The notes beneath the pieces were generated by a model, which searched no databases, had not been told where the DNA came from, and worked only from the letters and a program-made list of their open reading frames with translations. Positions 1 through 5,455 of a DNA stretch of 5,503 nucleotides are shown here, in pieces. Made by a program: the position numbers and the translations under genes. Source of the stretch: an uncultured Verrucomicrobiales bacterium. GTDB taxonomy: Bacteria; Verrucomicrobiota; Verrucomicrobiia; Verrucomicrobiales; Akkermansiaceae. The DNA lies in assembly GCA_937952875.1 (NCBI GenBank), contig CALFDI010000234.1, positions 1 to 5,503 of the forward strand. The letters are read 5' to 3'. The stretch's first letter is position 1, and the number at the start of each line of letters is the position of its first letter.

Positions 1-165
1 CTGACCTGTGATAGCGACATGCTGCCAGAGCTGAGGACTTTGGTAAAATATCCACAGCCTAAACGCTTCATCGATACGCGTGAAGGGCAGGCTGTCGCAA
101 GCCAGCTCCCACTGATGAATGAGTTGCTGCAAGCGTATCGCTCAGGGGAGATGATGGAGCGCTAA
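1..165 (+). CDS. C-terminal end of an unidentified protein (5' partial)
   Basis: Frame 1 is open from the first base to a TAA stop at 163-165, giving the last 54 residues of a protein whose start lies left of the window. The fragment begins LTCDSDMLPELRTLVKYPQP and ends in RSGEMMER. It is charged and probably helical towards the end, with no membrane segment, cysteine cluster or motif that I recognise, so I assign no function. The codons look like ordinary coding sequence and the frame stops just before the next gene. It converges with the dehydrogenase gene on the other strand, and only 15 bases separate the two stop codons, leaving no room for a separate terminator. The reading frame is fairly secure; the identity is unknown. 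Confidence 0.6.
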   Translation: MTCDSDMLPELRTLVKYPQPKRFIDTREGQAVASQLPLMNELLQAYRSGEMMER

Positions 166-180
166 CTGAGTTCGCAGTCT

Positions 181-1215
181 CTACTGGACCTCGATCATCG
201 CTTTGATAGCGCCTGTCTTCGGATCGCAGAATTGAGCGAAGTCTGTCGGCACATCTTCCATGCTGATGCGATGGGTGATCCAGTTGTTCAGATCGATTTT
301 TCCTTGGCGAAGGATTTCAATGATCTCTGGGAAGTCCTTCGGATGAGCATTCCGGCTAGCCATGACGGAGAGTTCACGGCGATGGAAGAATGGAGCCTGC
401 TGGAACTGGATGTCCTGAGCAGTAATGCCCACGTAGACGACGCGACCACCGACAGCGGCGAATTCGAAGCACTTGACCATGGAGCCGTGGTGTCCAGTGG
501 CATCAATGATGACATCGGCAAAGGCTCCGCCGGTGATCTGCTCGATCTCTGCTAGGTGTGATCCGTCTGGTTTCGCTTGGACAGTATGCTCGATGCCGAG
601 CTTCTCTTTGCAGAACTCGAGACGATTCTCTGCAAAGTCGACGACGATGACCTTGAGATCCATGAGTTTTAAAAATTCTAAAGCAGCGAGACCGATCGGC
701 CCAGCACCGATGACCATAGCGCATTCTCCCGGTTGAGGATTCCCGCGTTTTACTGCGTGATAGCCGATGGCAAGAGTCTCGACGAGGGCGAGCTGATCAT
801 AGGAGAGATCATTTCCAGCGTGTAGCTTATGCGCTGGGACGAGCCAATCACCTTTGCGCAGCCCGCCATTCTCATGCACACCGATGACTGACACGTTCGG
901 GCAGGCATTCGAGTGTCCGCGCTGAGATGCGACTGTCTCAGGATCGTTAACATAAGGTTCGAGCGAGCATTTATCGCCCACGGAGACATTTGTGACACCC
1001 TCACCGACAGCGATGACTTCTAGTCCAAGCTCGTGTCCCGGTGTGCGGGGGAATTGGAAAAAGGGAAACTTGCCCATGAAGGCAGAAGTGTCTGTGCCAC
1101 AAATCCCCATACGGTGAGTGCGGACGAGAGCTTGGCCCTTGGCTGGGTTAGATTCAGATGGAATATCAGCGAGAGTTGCCGTGTCTTTAGCAGTGAATTG
1201 AATAGCGGAAGGCAT
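181..1215 (-). CDS. Zinc-type medium-chain dehydrogenase/reductase (alcohol or sugar dehydrogenase)
   Basis: This 344-residue protein has the normal length and fold order of the medium-chain dehydrogenase family, which oxidises alcohols, polyols or sugar acids with NAD(P) in the cytoplasm. The N-terminal catalytic domain carries the catalytic-zinc residues: Cys39 in GICGTD, His61-Glu62 in PGHELG, and Glu146 in ALVETLAIG. The Rossmann domain has GAGPIG at 170-175, and Asp193 after a hydrophobic strand (VIVVD) suggests a preference for NAD. The overall pattern resembles the branch containing L-galactonate, sorbitol and threonine dehydrogenases, but the substrate cannot be read from sequence. 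The structural-zinc lobe is odd: the positions normally held by four cysteines are Asp91, Thr94, Ser97 and Cys105. The ATG at 1213-1215 gives the expected N-terminus, though no Shine-Dalgarno site precedes it. It lies 85 bases downstream of the membrane-protein gene on the same strand and could be co-transcribed with it. Confidence 0.9.
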   Translation of the reverse strand: MPSAIQFTAKDTATLADIPSESNPAKGQALVRTHRMGICGTDTSAFMGKFPFFQFPRTPGHELGLEVIAVGEGVTNVSVGDKCSLEPYVNDPETVASQRGHSNACPNVSVIGVHENGGLRKGDWLVPAHKLHAGNDLSYDQLALVETLAIGYHAVKRGNPQPGECAMVIGAGPIGLAALEFLKLMDLKVIVVDFAENRLEFCKEKLGIEHTVQAKPDGSHLAEIEQITGGAFADVIIDATGHHGSMVKCFEFAAVGGRVVYVGITAQDIQFQQAPFFHRRELSVMASRNAHPKDFPEIIEILRQGKIDLNNWITHRISMEDVPTDFAQFCDPKTGAIKAMIEVQ

Positions 1216-1300
1216 GAGAGTGATCGGATGGGAGTTATTTGTTATTAGGGTTGGGCTTGTTGCTTTTTTTAAAACGCAGAGGCGTGGAGGTTTGATTCAT

Positions 1301-1759
1301 TTAGGAGTCGCTTCGGTTGACTGCGAAGTAGATAGGAATGAATACTGAAATGTGTCCAAGGAATGCTGCCGGAAGAAGAAATAAGGTGGAGATCCATAGA
1401 GATCCCGTTAGAACGAACATGCCAGCAATAAGAGCTGCGCCTATGATCAGAGCACCAATGATTCTTGCCATTTTTGATCTTGATGATTTTTTGGCTTCTT
1501 TCTGTAAATATTCATCTCGATCTGGGGTAATAGTAAAAGAACTGTGGCCATCGTAGTTGGGAATAGCGTTTACGATTGGTTCATTGGGAGGCATCTGATC
1601 GATTTCCCATTGTTCGATCACATATTGGTTCCCTTGATTTTCAGCTTTATGGGTAGGTTTTGCGCGAAGTGAGCCATGATAGCAGAAACGAAACCCCCAA
1701 GCCCCGATACCTAACGCAATGCATAAACAAATAGCTGAAGGCACATTAAACTTAACCAT
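1301..1759 (-). CDS. Hypothetical membrane protein with three predicted helices
   Basis: I do not recognise this 152-residue protein. A hydrophobic N-terminal segment (about residues 7-26) could be a membrane anchor or an uncleaved signal. It is followed by a polar stretch of about 70 residues (27-97) with acidic and aromatic residues, ending in a basic KEAKKSSRSK-type segment. Two more hydrophobic segments follow, at about 99-118 and 121-147, and the protein ends in NRSDS. The most likely form is an inner-membrane protein with a soluble loop between the first and second helices. The basic stretch before helix 2 would favour the cytoplasmic side there. An AAGGA site sits 8 bases before the ATG and supports this start. 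The gene lies 47 bases after fabH on the same strand, so it may be its operon partner. Its codons look more AT-rich than those of fabH or the dehydrogenase, judged by eye. Confidence 0.72.
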   Translation of the reverse strand: MVKFNVPSAICLCIALGIGAWGFRFCYHGSLRAKPTHKAENQGNQYVIEQWEIDQMPPNEPIVNAIPNYDGHSSFTITPDRDEYLQKEAKKSSRSKMARIIGALIIGAALIAGMFVLTGSLWISTLFLLPAAFLGHISVFIPIYFAVNRSDS

Positions 1760-1767
1760 ATTTACGT

Positions 1768-1772
1768 TCCTT
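1768..1772 (-). promoter_or_regulatory. Shine-Dalgarno site of the hypothetical membrane protein
   Basis: Read on the minus strand, AAGGA follows a run of A's and is 8 bases from the ATG at 1757-1759, which is ideal spacing. It is the only convincing Shine-Dalgarno site before any complete gene in this window, and it fixes the start of this gene. Confidence 0.6.
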
Positions 1773-1806
1773 TTTTAACTCAGCTCGAGAGTTGTTTGTT
1801 AAAGAA

Positions 1807-2799
1807 TTACCACTGGATCGCTGCGGCAGCCCATGTGAGGCCTGCTCCGAAGACGACGAGGACGATCTTATCACCCTTTTTAAAGGCTCCTTCGCGGTGG
1901 GCTTCGTCTAGAGCGATGGCCACGGCGGCAGCACTAGTGTTACCGTATTTGTGGAGATTGACGAAAACACGTTCGTTCGGCACAGAGAGGCGGTCGGCGA
2001 TGGCGTCGATGATGCGAAGATTCGCTTGATGGGGGATGACGAGTGCGATGTCTTCAGCGGCCCAGCCAGCTCGCTCGATCACTGCATTAGCAGCGTTCTT
2101 CATGCGAGTGACCGCATGTTTAAAGACTTCACGTCCCTGCATGCCGAGTGTGGCAAGGTGGTCGTTGGCATTTTCCAGAGTGATCGGGCAGCGACTGCCG
2201 CCACCTGGGATATTCAGGATATCCGTCTGTGCTCCGTCAGAGCCTATATCAGTAGCGATGATAGAGCCCTCACCAGGCTGAGCTGCGCGCATGACGGCGG
2301 CTCCGGCACCATCTCCGAAGAGGACGCAGGTATTACGATCAGTCCAGTTCGTGAAGGCGGAGAGCTTTTCCGCACCTATGATTAGGGCGTTTTGGATGGC
2401 TCCTGATGCGATCATCCGTTTCGCCATTTTCATAGCGTAGAGAAAGCCTGAGCAGGCAGCAGAAATGTCAAATGCCATGGCCTGCCTCGCGCCGAGATTA
2501 TCCTGAACGTAGCAGGCTGTTGCAGGGGTGAGCGTATCGGGAGTGATCGTCGCTACGATGATCATATCGATGTCTTCTACGGCGACTCCAGATTGCTCTA
2601 GGGCTTTCCGAGCAGCAGCAGTTGCCATGTCAGAAGTCGTCTCGTCCTCAGCTGCGATGCGGCGCTCTTTGATACCGGTTCGGCTTGTGATCCATTCGTC
2701 GGAAGTATCTACGATTTGTGCCAAATCGTCATTTGTCATGACTCGCTCAGGCAAGTAGCTGCCAGTGCCGGCGATAGTGACAGAAAGGAGGTCGCTCAT
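1807..2799 (-). CDS. fabH: Beta-ketoacyl-ACP synthase III (FabH)
   Basis: FabH starts type II fatty-acid synthesis in the cytoplasm by condensing an acyl-CoA, usually acetyl-CoA, with malonyl-ACP to give a beta-ketoacyl-ACP. The 330-residue length matches the family. The full catalytic triad is visible: Cys116 in DISAACSGF, His257 in IPHQANLRI and Asn287 in KYGNTSAAA. Other family hallmarks are the N-terminal GTGSYLPERVMTN, DEWITSRTGI at 34-43, FGDGAGA at 161-167 and the glycine-rich C-terminal VVFGAGLTW. The ATG at 2797-2799 gives a canonical N-terminus, although no Shine-Dalgarno site precedes it. The usual partners plsX, fabD, fabG and acpP are not in this window. The upstream side is a 210-base divergent gap, so the gene probably has its own promoter. 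The membrane-protein gene follows 47 bases downstream. Primer preference (straight-chain or branched) cannot be decided from sequence alone. Confidence 0.97.
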   Translation of the reverse strand: MSDLLSVTIAGTGSYLPERVMTNDDLAQIVDTSDEWITSRTGIKERRIAAEDETTSDMATAAARKALEQSGVAVEDIDMIIVATITPDTLTPATACYVQDNLGARQAMAFDISAACSGFLYAMKMAKRMIASGAIQNALIIGAEKLSAFTNWTDRNTCVLFGDGAGAAVMRAAQPGEGSIIATDIGSDGAQTDILNIPGGGSRCPITLENANDHLATLGMQGREVFKHAVTRMKNAANAVIERAGWAAEDIALVIPHQANLRIIDAIADRLSVPNERVFVNLHKYGNTSAAAVAIALDEAHREGAFKKGDKIVLVVFGAGLTWAAAAIQW

Positions 2800-2955
2800 T
2801 GGCGATGAGTCAATGAAAGCAGAAGCATAGATGCAAGCGGAGAAAAGGTCGAAAAGAACAATGGTATGTCAGGCTGAGCTTGAATTTCACAAGGAAAGTG
2901 CAGCGTCCGAGTGAATGGCTTTTAGTGCAAATAGCAACTTAATCTCGATAAGGTA

Positions 2956-2983
2956 TTTACAAAGGAATGAGAGATGAATTAAT
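2956..2983 (+). promoter_or_regulatory. Weak sigma-70-like promoter candidate for the PEP-CTERM gene
   Basis: In the 210-base gap between the divergent fabH and PEP-CTERM genes, TTTACA (2956-2961) matches the -35 consensus at five of six bases. Sixteen bases later, ATTAAT (2978-2983) matches the -10 consensus at four of six. Transcription would start near 2990, leaving a leader of about 20 bases without a Shine-Dalgarno site. The surrounding DNA is AT-rich, so a chance match is quite possible. I saw no equally good candidate facing fabH, and the rest of the gap (2800-2955) shows nothing else I can support. Confidence 0.25.
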
Positions 2984-3009
2984 CGCGCGTTTTTATCACG
3001 TTCACGCAT

Positions 3010-3690
3010 ATGGGTATACTATCATCTAAGCTATCGTTCGGAGTTTTACCAATATCTGTTATAGGCCTACTGATGGGACTGCCTCAAGCAGGGGCTTCGG
3101 TTCTTATTTTCGATATTTCCGGCTTTAATGACGGAGACTTTCTCGATGAGAACTATGGAGATAGAGTTACAACGACCACGAGCGGGAATTTCACCTACGG
3201 ATCTACTGGTGGATTTACTCCAAATGTAGAGGTGGCTTATAACGGAGCGGATGATTTATCCCTTTGGACGACTGGTTATAACGAATTGACGAATGTAGCC
3301 TACTTTGAACCAGAATCAGGAGCTGGTTATAGTATTACATTTACAGCCGATCCTGGTTACTTCGTCTCGCTTCTGTCCTTTAATTTGGGTAATTTCGGGG
3401 TTTCTGTCACTTTACCAAATCTCCAAGTGCAGAATCAGTTAGGTGATATTCTGTTCAATCAAGACGATGTAGTTCTTAACTCATCATCAGGTTCGAGCAG
3501 TTTTTTTGACTTGGGAACCAGCGCTACAGGCGCAGAATTAACTCTCTTCATCGATACTACAGGCCTCGGTGGAAATAGCGACAATGTCGGTATCGATAAC
3601 ATCGTATTCAGTCAGGTCGCTGTCCCCGAGCCGAGTTCAGTTCTTCTCGCCATTCTAGGAATGAGCGCGTGTTTCCTAAGGCGCCGTTAA
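3010..3690 (+). CDS. Exported PEP-CTERM sorting-domain protein
   Basis: This 226-residue protein is probably secreted and processed by the exosortase system. The N-terminus has a Lys at residue 7, a hydrophobic core at about 9-23 and a likely signal peptidase site after QAGA near residue 29. The mature part is rich in Gly, Ser, Thr, Asn and aromatic residues, in a pattern typical of beta-sandwich surface proteins, and its end (DNVGIDNIVFSQ, about 191-202) resembles the last strands of carbohydrate-binding-like jelly rolls. The C-terminus is a classic PEP-CTERM tail: VPEPSS at 205-210, a short hydrophobic helix and a terminal Arg cluster (RRR, 224-226). In this family the tail is recognised by a membrane exosortase (EpsH/XrtA type) that removes it. 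No exosortase or exopolysaccharide gene is in the window. The ATG at 3010 lacks a Shine-Dalgarno site, but the signal peptide supports it. The binding target is unknown. Confidence 0.88.
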   Translation: MGILSSKLSFGVLPISVIGLLMGLPQAGASVLIFDISGFNDGDFLDENYGDRVTTTTSGNFTYGSTGGFTPNVEVAYNGADDLSLWTTGYNELTNVAYFEPESGAGYSITFTADPGYFVSLLSFNLGNFGVSVTLPNLQVQNQLGDILFNQDDVVLNSSSGSSSFFDLGTSATGAELTLFIDTTGLGGNSDNVGIDNIVFSQVAVPEPSSVLLAILGMSACFLRRR

Positions 3691-3701
3691 TTGAAAGAAA
3701 C

Positions 3702-3722
3702 GCAGAGTAGAATCTAATCTGC
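3702..3722. terminator. Candidate bidirectional terminator between the PEP-CTERM gene and nadA
   Basis: An imperfect hairpin fills most of the 35-base gap between the two convergent stop codons. GCAGA (3702-3706) pairs with TCTGC (3718-3722). After a G/A mismatch, TAG (3708-3710) pairs with CTA (3714-3716) around an AAT loop. T-rich but interrupted tracts follow on both strands: CTTTACTT on the plus strand and GTTTCTTTC on the minus strand. The position suits a shared terminator, but the stem is short and the T tracts are weak. Confidence 0.4.
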
Positions 3723-3725
3723 TCT

Positions 3726-4670
3726 TTACTTCGATTGCTCAAGCATGAGGAGAAGCGGGGCCTCTGCACGCTTACGAAGGTCTTCTGGCATGGTGACCTG
3801 TGGGCTGAGATTCTCTAGGCAGGCGTGGAGCTTTGCCAGTGTGTTCATCTTCATGTAGCGGCAGTCAGCACAGGCGCATTTGTCTGTAGGGCCAGGGATG
3901 AGATTCTTATCAGGAGCCTCTTTCTGCAGGCGGTGAAGCATGCCGCTCTCTGTGACGACGATGATGTTATCAACGGGAGCGTTTTTGCAATAAGCGACCA
4001 TTTTTTCCGTAGAGCAGACTTCATCGGCGAGGAGTCGGACCGCTGTTGGGCATTCAGGGTGAGCGACTACGAGAGCGTCTGGGTATTCATCCTTAATTTT
4101 CTGGATAGAATTTTGTGTAAACTCGACGTGAACGTAGCAGTTGCCTTTCCAGAGATCCATCTTGCGGCCTGTCTGCTCCATGACCCATGCACCGAGATTC
4201 TCATCTGGCACGAAGAGGATAGGGCGGTCTGCTGGTGCTTGCTCGACGATTTTGACAGCGTTGCCAGATGTGACGATCACATCACAGAGAGCCTTCACTC
4301 CACCTGAGCAGTTAATGTATGCGATGACGTAGTAGTTCTTATCAGCATTTTCTTTGAGAAATGCTTCAAGTTGATCGGCAGGACAGCTCTGTTCGAGTGA
4401 GCAGCCTGCATCGGCATCAGGTAGGATGACTGTCTTCGTCGGGTTCACGATGTGAGCGGTCTCAGCCATGAAATGAACGCCACAGAAGACGATGACATCG
4501 GCATCAGTTTCCTTAGCTTTGTAGGCGAGCCCGAGAGAGTCGCCTACGTAGTCAGCTAGGTCTTGGATGTCGCCGCTTTGATAATTATGAGCGAGGATGA
4601 CGGCGTTTTTCTCTTTTTTGAGACGGAGAATATCTTCAGTGATGTCTAGGGCTGGGGCAGCGGTGCTCAT
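3726..4670 (-). CDS. nadA: Quinolinate synthase (NadA)
   Basis: NadA condenses iminoaspartate with dihydroxyacetone phosphate to make quinolinate, the precursor of NAD, using an oxygen-sensitive [4Fe-4S] cluster in the cytoplasm. The 314-residue protein shows the three repeated domains of the family. Motifs include LAHNYQ at 26-31, the stretch around Cys63 (FCGVHFMAET), and the cluster cysteines Cys90 (DADAGCSL), Cys207 (AHPECP) and Cys270 (just before RYMKMNT). Near the last ligand is a CACADC motif (265-270), comparable to the cysteine-rich motif of other NadA proteins. The frame stays open upstream to 4988, but I reject that longer start: it would run through a strong terminator and into the bactofilin gene, and MSTAAPALDI is the natural family start. 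No Shine-Dalgarno site precedes it, and a promoter-like element ends 8 bases upstream. nadB and nadC are not in the window. Confidence 0.96.
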   Translation of the reverse strand: MSTAAPALDITEDILRLKKEKNAVILAHNYQSGDIQDLADYVGDSLGLAYKAKETDADVIVFCGVHFMAETAHIVNPTKTVILPDADAGCSLEQSCPADQLEAFLKENADKNYYVIAYINCSGGVKALCDVIVTSGNAVKIVEQAPADRPILFVPDENLGAWVMEQTGRKMDLWKGNCYVHVEFTQNSIQKIKDEYPDALVVAHPECPTAVRLLADEVCSTEKMVAYCKNAPVDNIIVVTESGMLHRLQKEAPDKNLIPGPTDKCACADCRYMKMNTLAKLHACLENLSPQVTMPEDLRKRAEAPLLLMLEQSK

Positions 4671-4678
4671 GGAAAGTA

Positions 4679-4706
4679 ATACTACGGAGACTCTGACGGG
4701 GGTCAA
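4679..4706 (-). promoter_or_regulatory. Candidate nadA promoter, possibly giving a leaderless transcript
   Basis: On the minus strand, TTGACC (4706-4701) matches the -35 consensus at five of six bases. After a 16-base spacer, TAGTAT (4684-4679) matches the -10 consensus at four of six. Only 8 bases separate the -10 element from the ATG at 4670, so transcription would start at or within a few bases of the start codon. The element lies between the upstream intrinsic terminator and nadA, exactly where a separate nadA promoter is needed. I saw no binding site for an NAD regulator that I could name with confidence. Confidence 0.45.
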
Positions 4707-4745
4707 GAGACAAGCTGACGACTCAAGGGAGAGCAGTGTGAACGC

Positions 4746-4787
4746 AAAAAAAATCCCCGCCACGCTTAGACGCGTAGTGGGGATTTT
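4746..4787 (-). terminator. Strong intrinsic terminator of the bactofilin gene
   Basis: Read on the minus strand, AAAATCCCCACTACGC (4787-4772) pairs with GCGTGGCGGGGATTTT (4765-4750) around the six-base loop GTCTAA. The 16-position stem contains one A/C mismatch and one G-U wobble. It runs into eight consecutive T's (4753-4746), the first four of which also pair with the A's at the start of the stem. It lies 25 bases after the bactofilin stop and before nadA, so it should separate the two transcripts. Read the other way the T tract is only four bases, so the main direction is minus. Confidence 0.88.
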
Positions 4788-4812
4788 GAGAAAGCTGTCT
4801 GTATCGACCTTC

Positions 4813-5376
4813 TTAGGCCTTAGCAGGTCTCTGCTGAGGTCTGTCGCTGCCTCCTTTAGAAGGAGTCGGGTGAGAGGAGGAGGAAGAAGATGCAGCTGCT
4901 GCTGGTGTGTTCTTCGGTGTGCCGACTGTGGACTTACCGACGAAGATAGCGCCTGCTTCGATAGAGAGGGTGCCTGCCTGAATGTCACCTACGACTTCAG
5001 CATTTGCCTTGATCTCGACGCGATCAGTCACAGTGATGTTACCGTGGCACTTGCCATAAATAACGACTGAGCGAGTTTTGATCTCAGCTTTAATGAGTGC
5101 ATTCTCACCAATAGTGAGTGAACCCTGAGACTTGATATCTCCTTCGATCTTACCGTCTACGACGAGATCATTTTCAAACTTAACTGTGCCTTTGATCTCA
5201 ACATCTGTGCTGAGAATATTACGCGCGGCACTGGAAGGGGCAGGAGATGCTGCAGCTGGTGCAGGCTGTGAAGGAGCTGCGGCTGCTGGTGGCGGCGGTG
5301 TGGTAGGAGCTGCTGCTGGCGGAGCGCTGGCCTTAGCGGCGCTATTCTTATCTTGGCCTTTGACTTTTTGAAACAC
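4813..5376 (-). CDS. Bactofilin family polymer-forming cytoskeletal protein
   Basis: Bactofilins (the DUF583 family) form filaments from a right-handed beta-helical core without nucleotide and often place cell-wall enzymes or polysaccharide machinery at the membrane. The 187-residue protein has three parts: a short N-terminus (FQKVKGQDK) followed by an Ala/Pro-rich linker (about 13-50), the core (about 52-152), and a Ser/Pro/Lys-rich tail (about 153-187) with a run of six serines. The core shows the regular short-strand pattern of the family, with LVVDGKIEGDI (71-81), GSLTIGENALI and VVGDIQAG (128-135). There is no clear membrane helix. The start is a GTG at 5374-5376. An in-frame TAA lies five codons upstream, so little alternative exists, and no Shine-Dalgarno site is seen. 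A strong terminator follows. Low-complexity tails flanking a beta-helix are normal in the family. Many bactofilins neighbour M23 peptidases, but no such gene can be confirmed here. Confidence 0.93.
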   Translation of the reverse strand: MFQKVKGQDKNSAAKASAPPAAAPTTPPPPAAAAPSQPAPAAASPAPSSAARNILSTDVEIKGTVKFENDLVVDGKIEGDIKSQGSLTIGENALIKAEIKTRSVVIYGKCHGNITVTDRVEIKANAEVVGDIQAGTLSIEAGAIFVGKSTVGTPKNTPAAAASSSSSSHPTPSKGGSDRPQQRPAKA

Positions 5377-5455
5377 GGATTGAGGTGGTTAATGTGAATT
5401 TTTACTTTAGCACTAGAACAAATGAAGCGCTACTCTGCGATATGATTTTTTTAAT

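Noticed and set aside
232..555. Plus-strand and alternative-frame open readings across the dehydrogenase gene
   Set aside because: They are shadows of a well-supported gene. Their translations show no family motifs and arise from its codon bias.
1272..1284. Short inverted repeat ACGC-agag-GCGT after the membrane-protein gene, followed on the minus strand by four T's
   Set aside because: The stem has only four pairs and the T tract turns at once into A's, so I do not call a terminator.
1777..1793. Inverted repeat AACTC/GAGTT between fabH and the membrane-protein gene
   Set aside because: Five pairs with a seven-base loop, followed on the fabH transcript by A's and the Shine-Dalgarno site, not a T tract. 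It does not look like a terminator for fabH and may be chance.
1951..2385. 144-codon plus-strand open frame inside fabH
   Set aside because: It is antisense to a complete FabH with intact catalytic residues, and the translation has no recognisable domain.
2861..2977. Two tiny tandem open frames in the fabH/PEP-CTERM gap (17 codons at 2861, 20 codons at 2915, joined as TGAATG)
   Set aside because: Both are too short to distinguish from chance, neither has a clear ribosome site or recognisable peptide, and AT-rich gaps commonly contain such frames.
3825..4307. 160-codon plus-strand open frame inside nadA, rich in Cys, Val and Asp
   Set aside because: It is antisense to NadA with all cluster cysteines in place. 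The composition is what the reverse complement of NadA codons gives.
4671..4988. Open frame that would extend NadA by 106 residues at its N-terminus
   Set aside because: It crosses the strong terminator and overlaps the bactofilin gene in another frame. The added residues are a Ser/Leu/Arg-rich string unlike any NadA, and the ATG at 4670 gives the normal family start.
5132..5371. Plus-strand Ala/Gly-rich open frame opposite the bactofilin linker
   Set aside because: It is a mirror of the GC-rich Ala/Pro codons of the bactofilin N-terminal linker, with no independent evidence.
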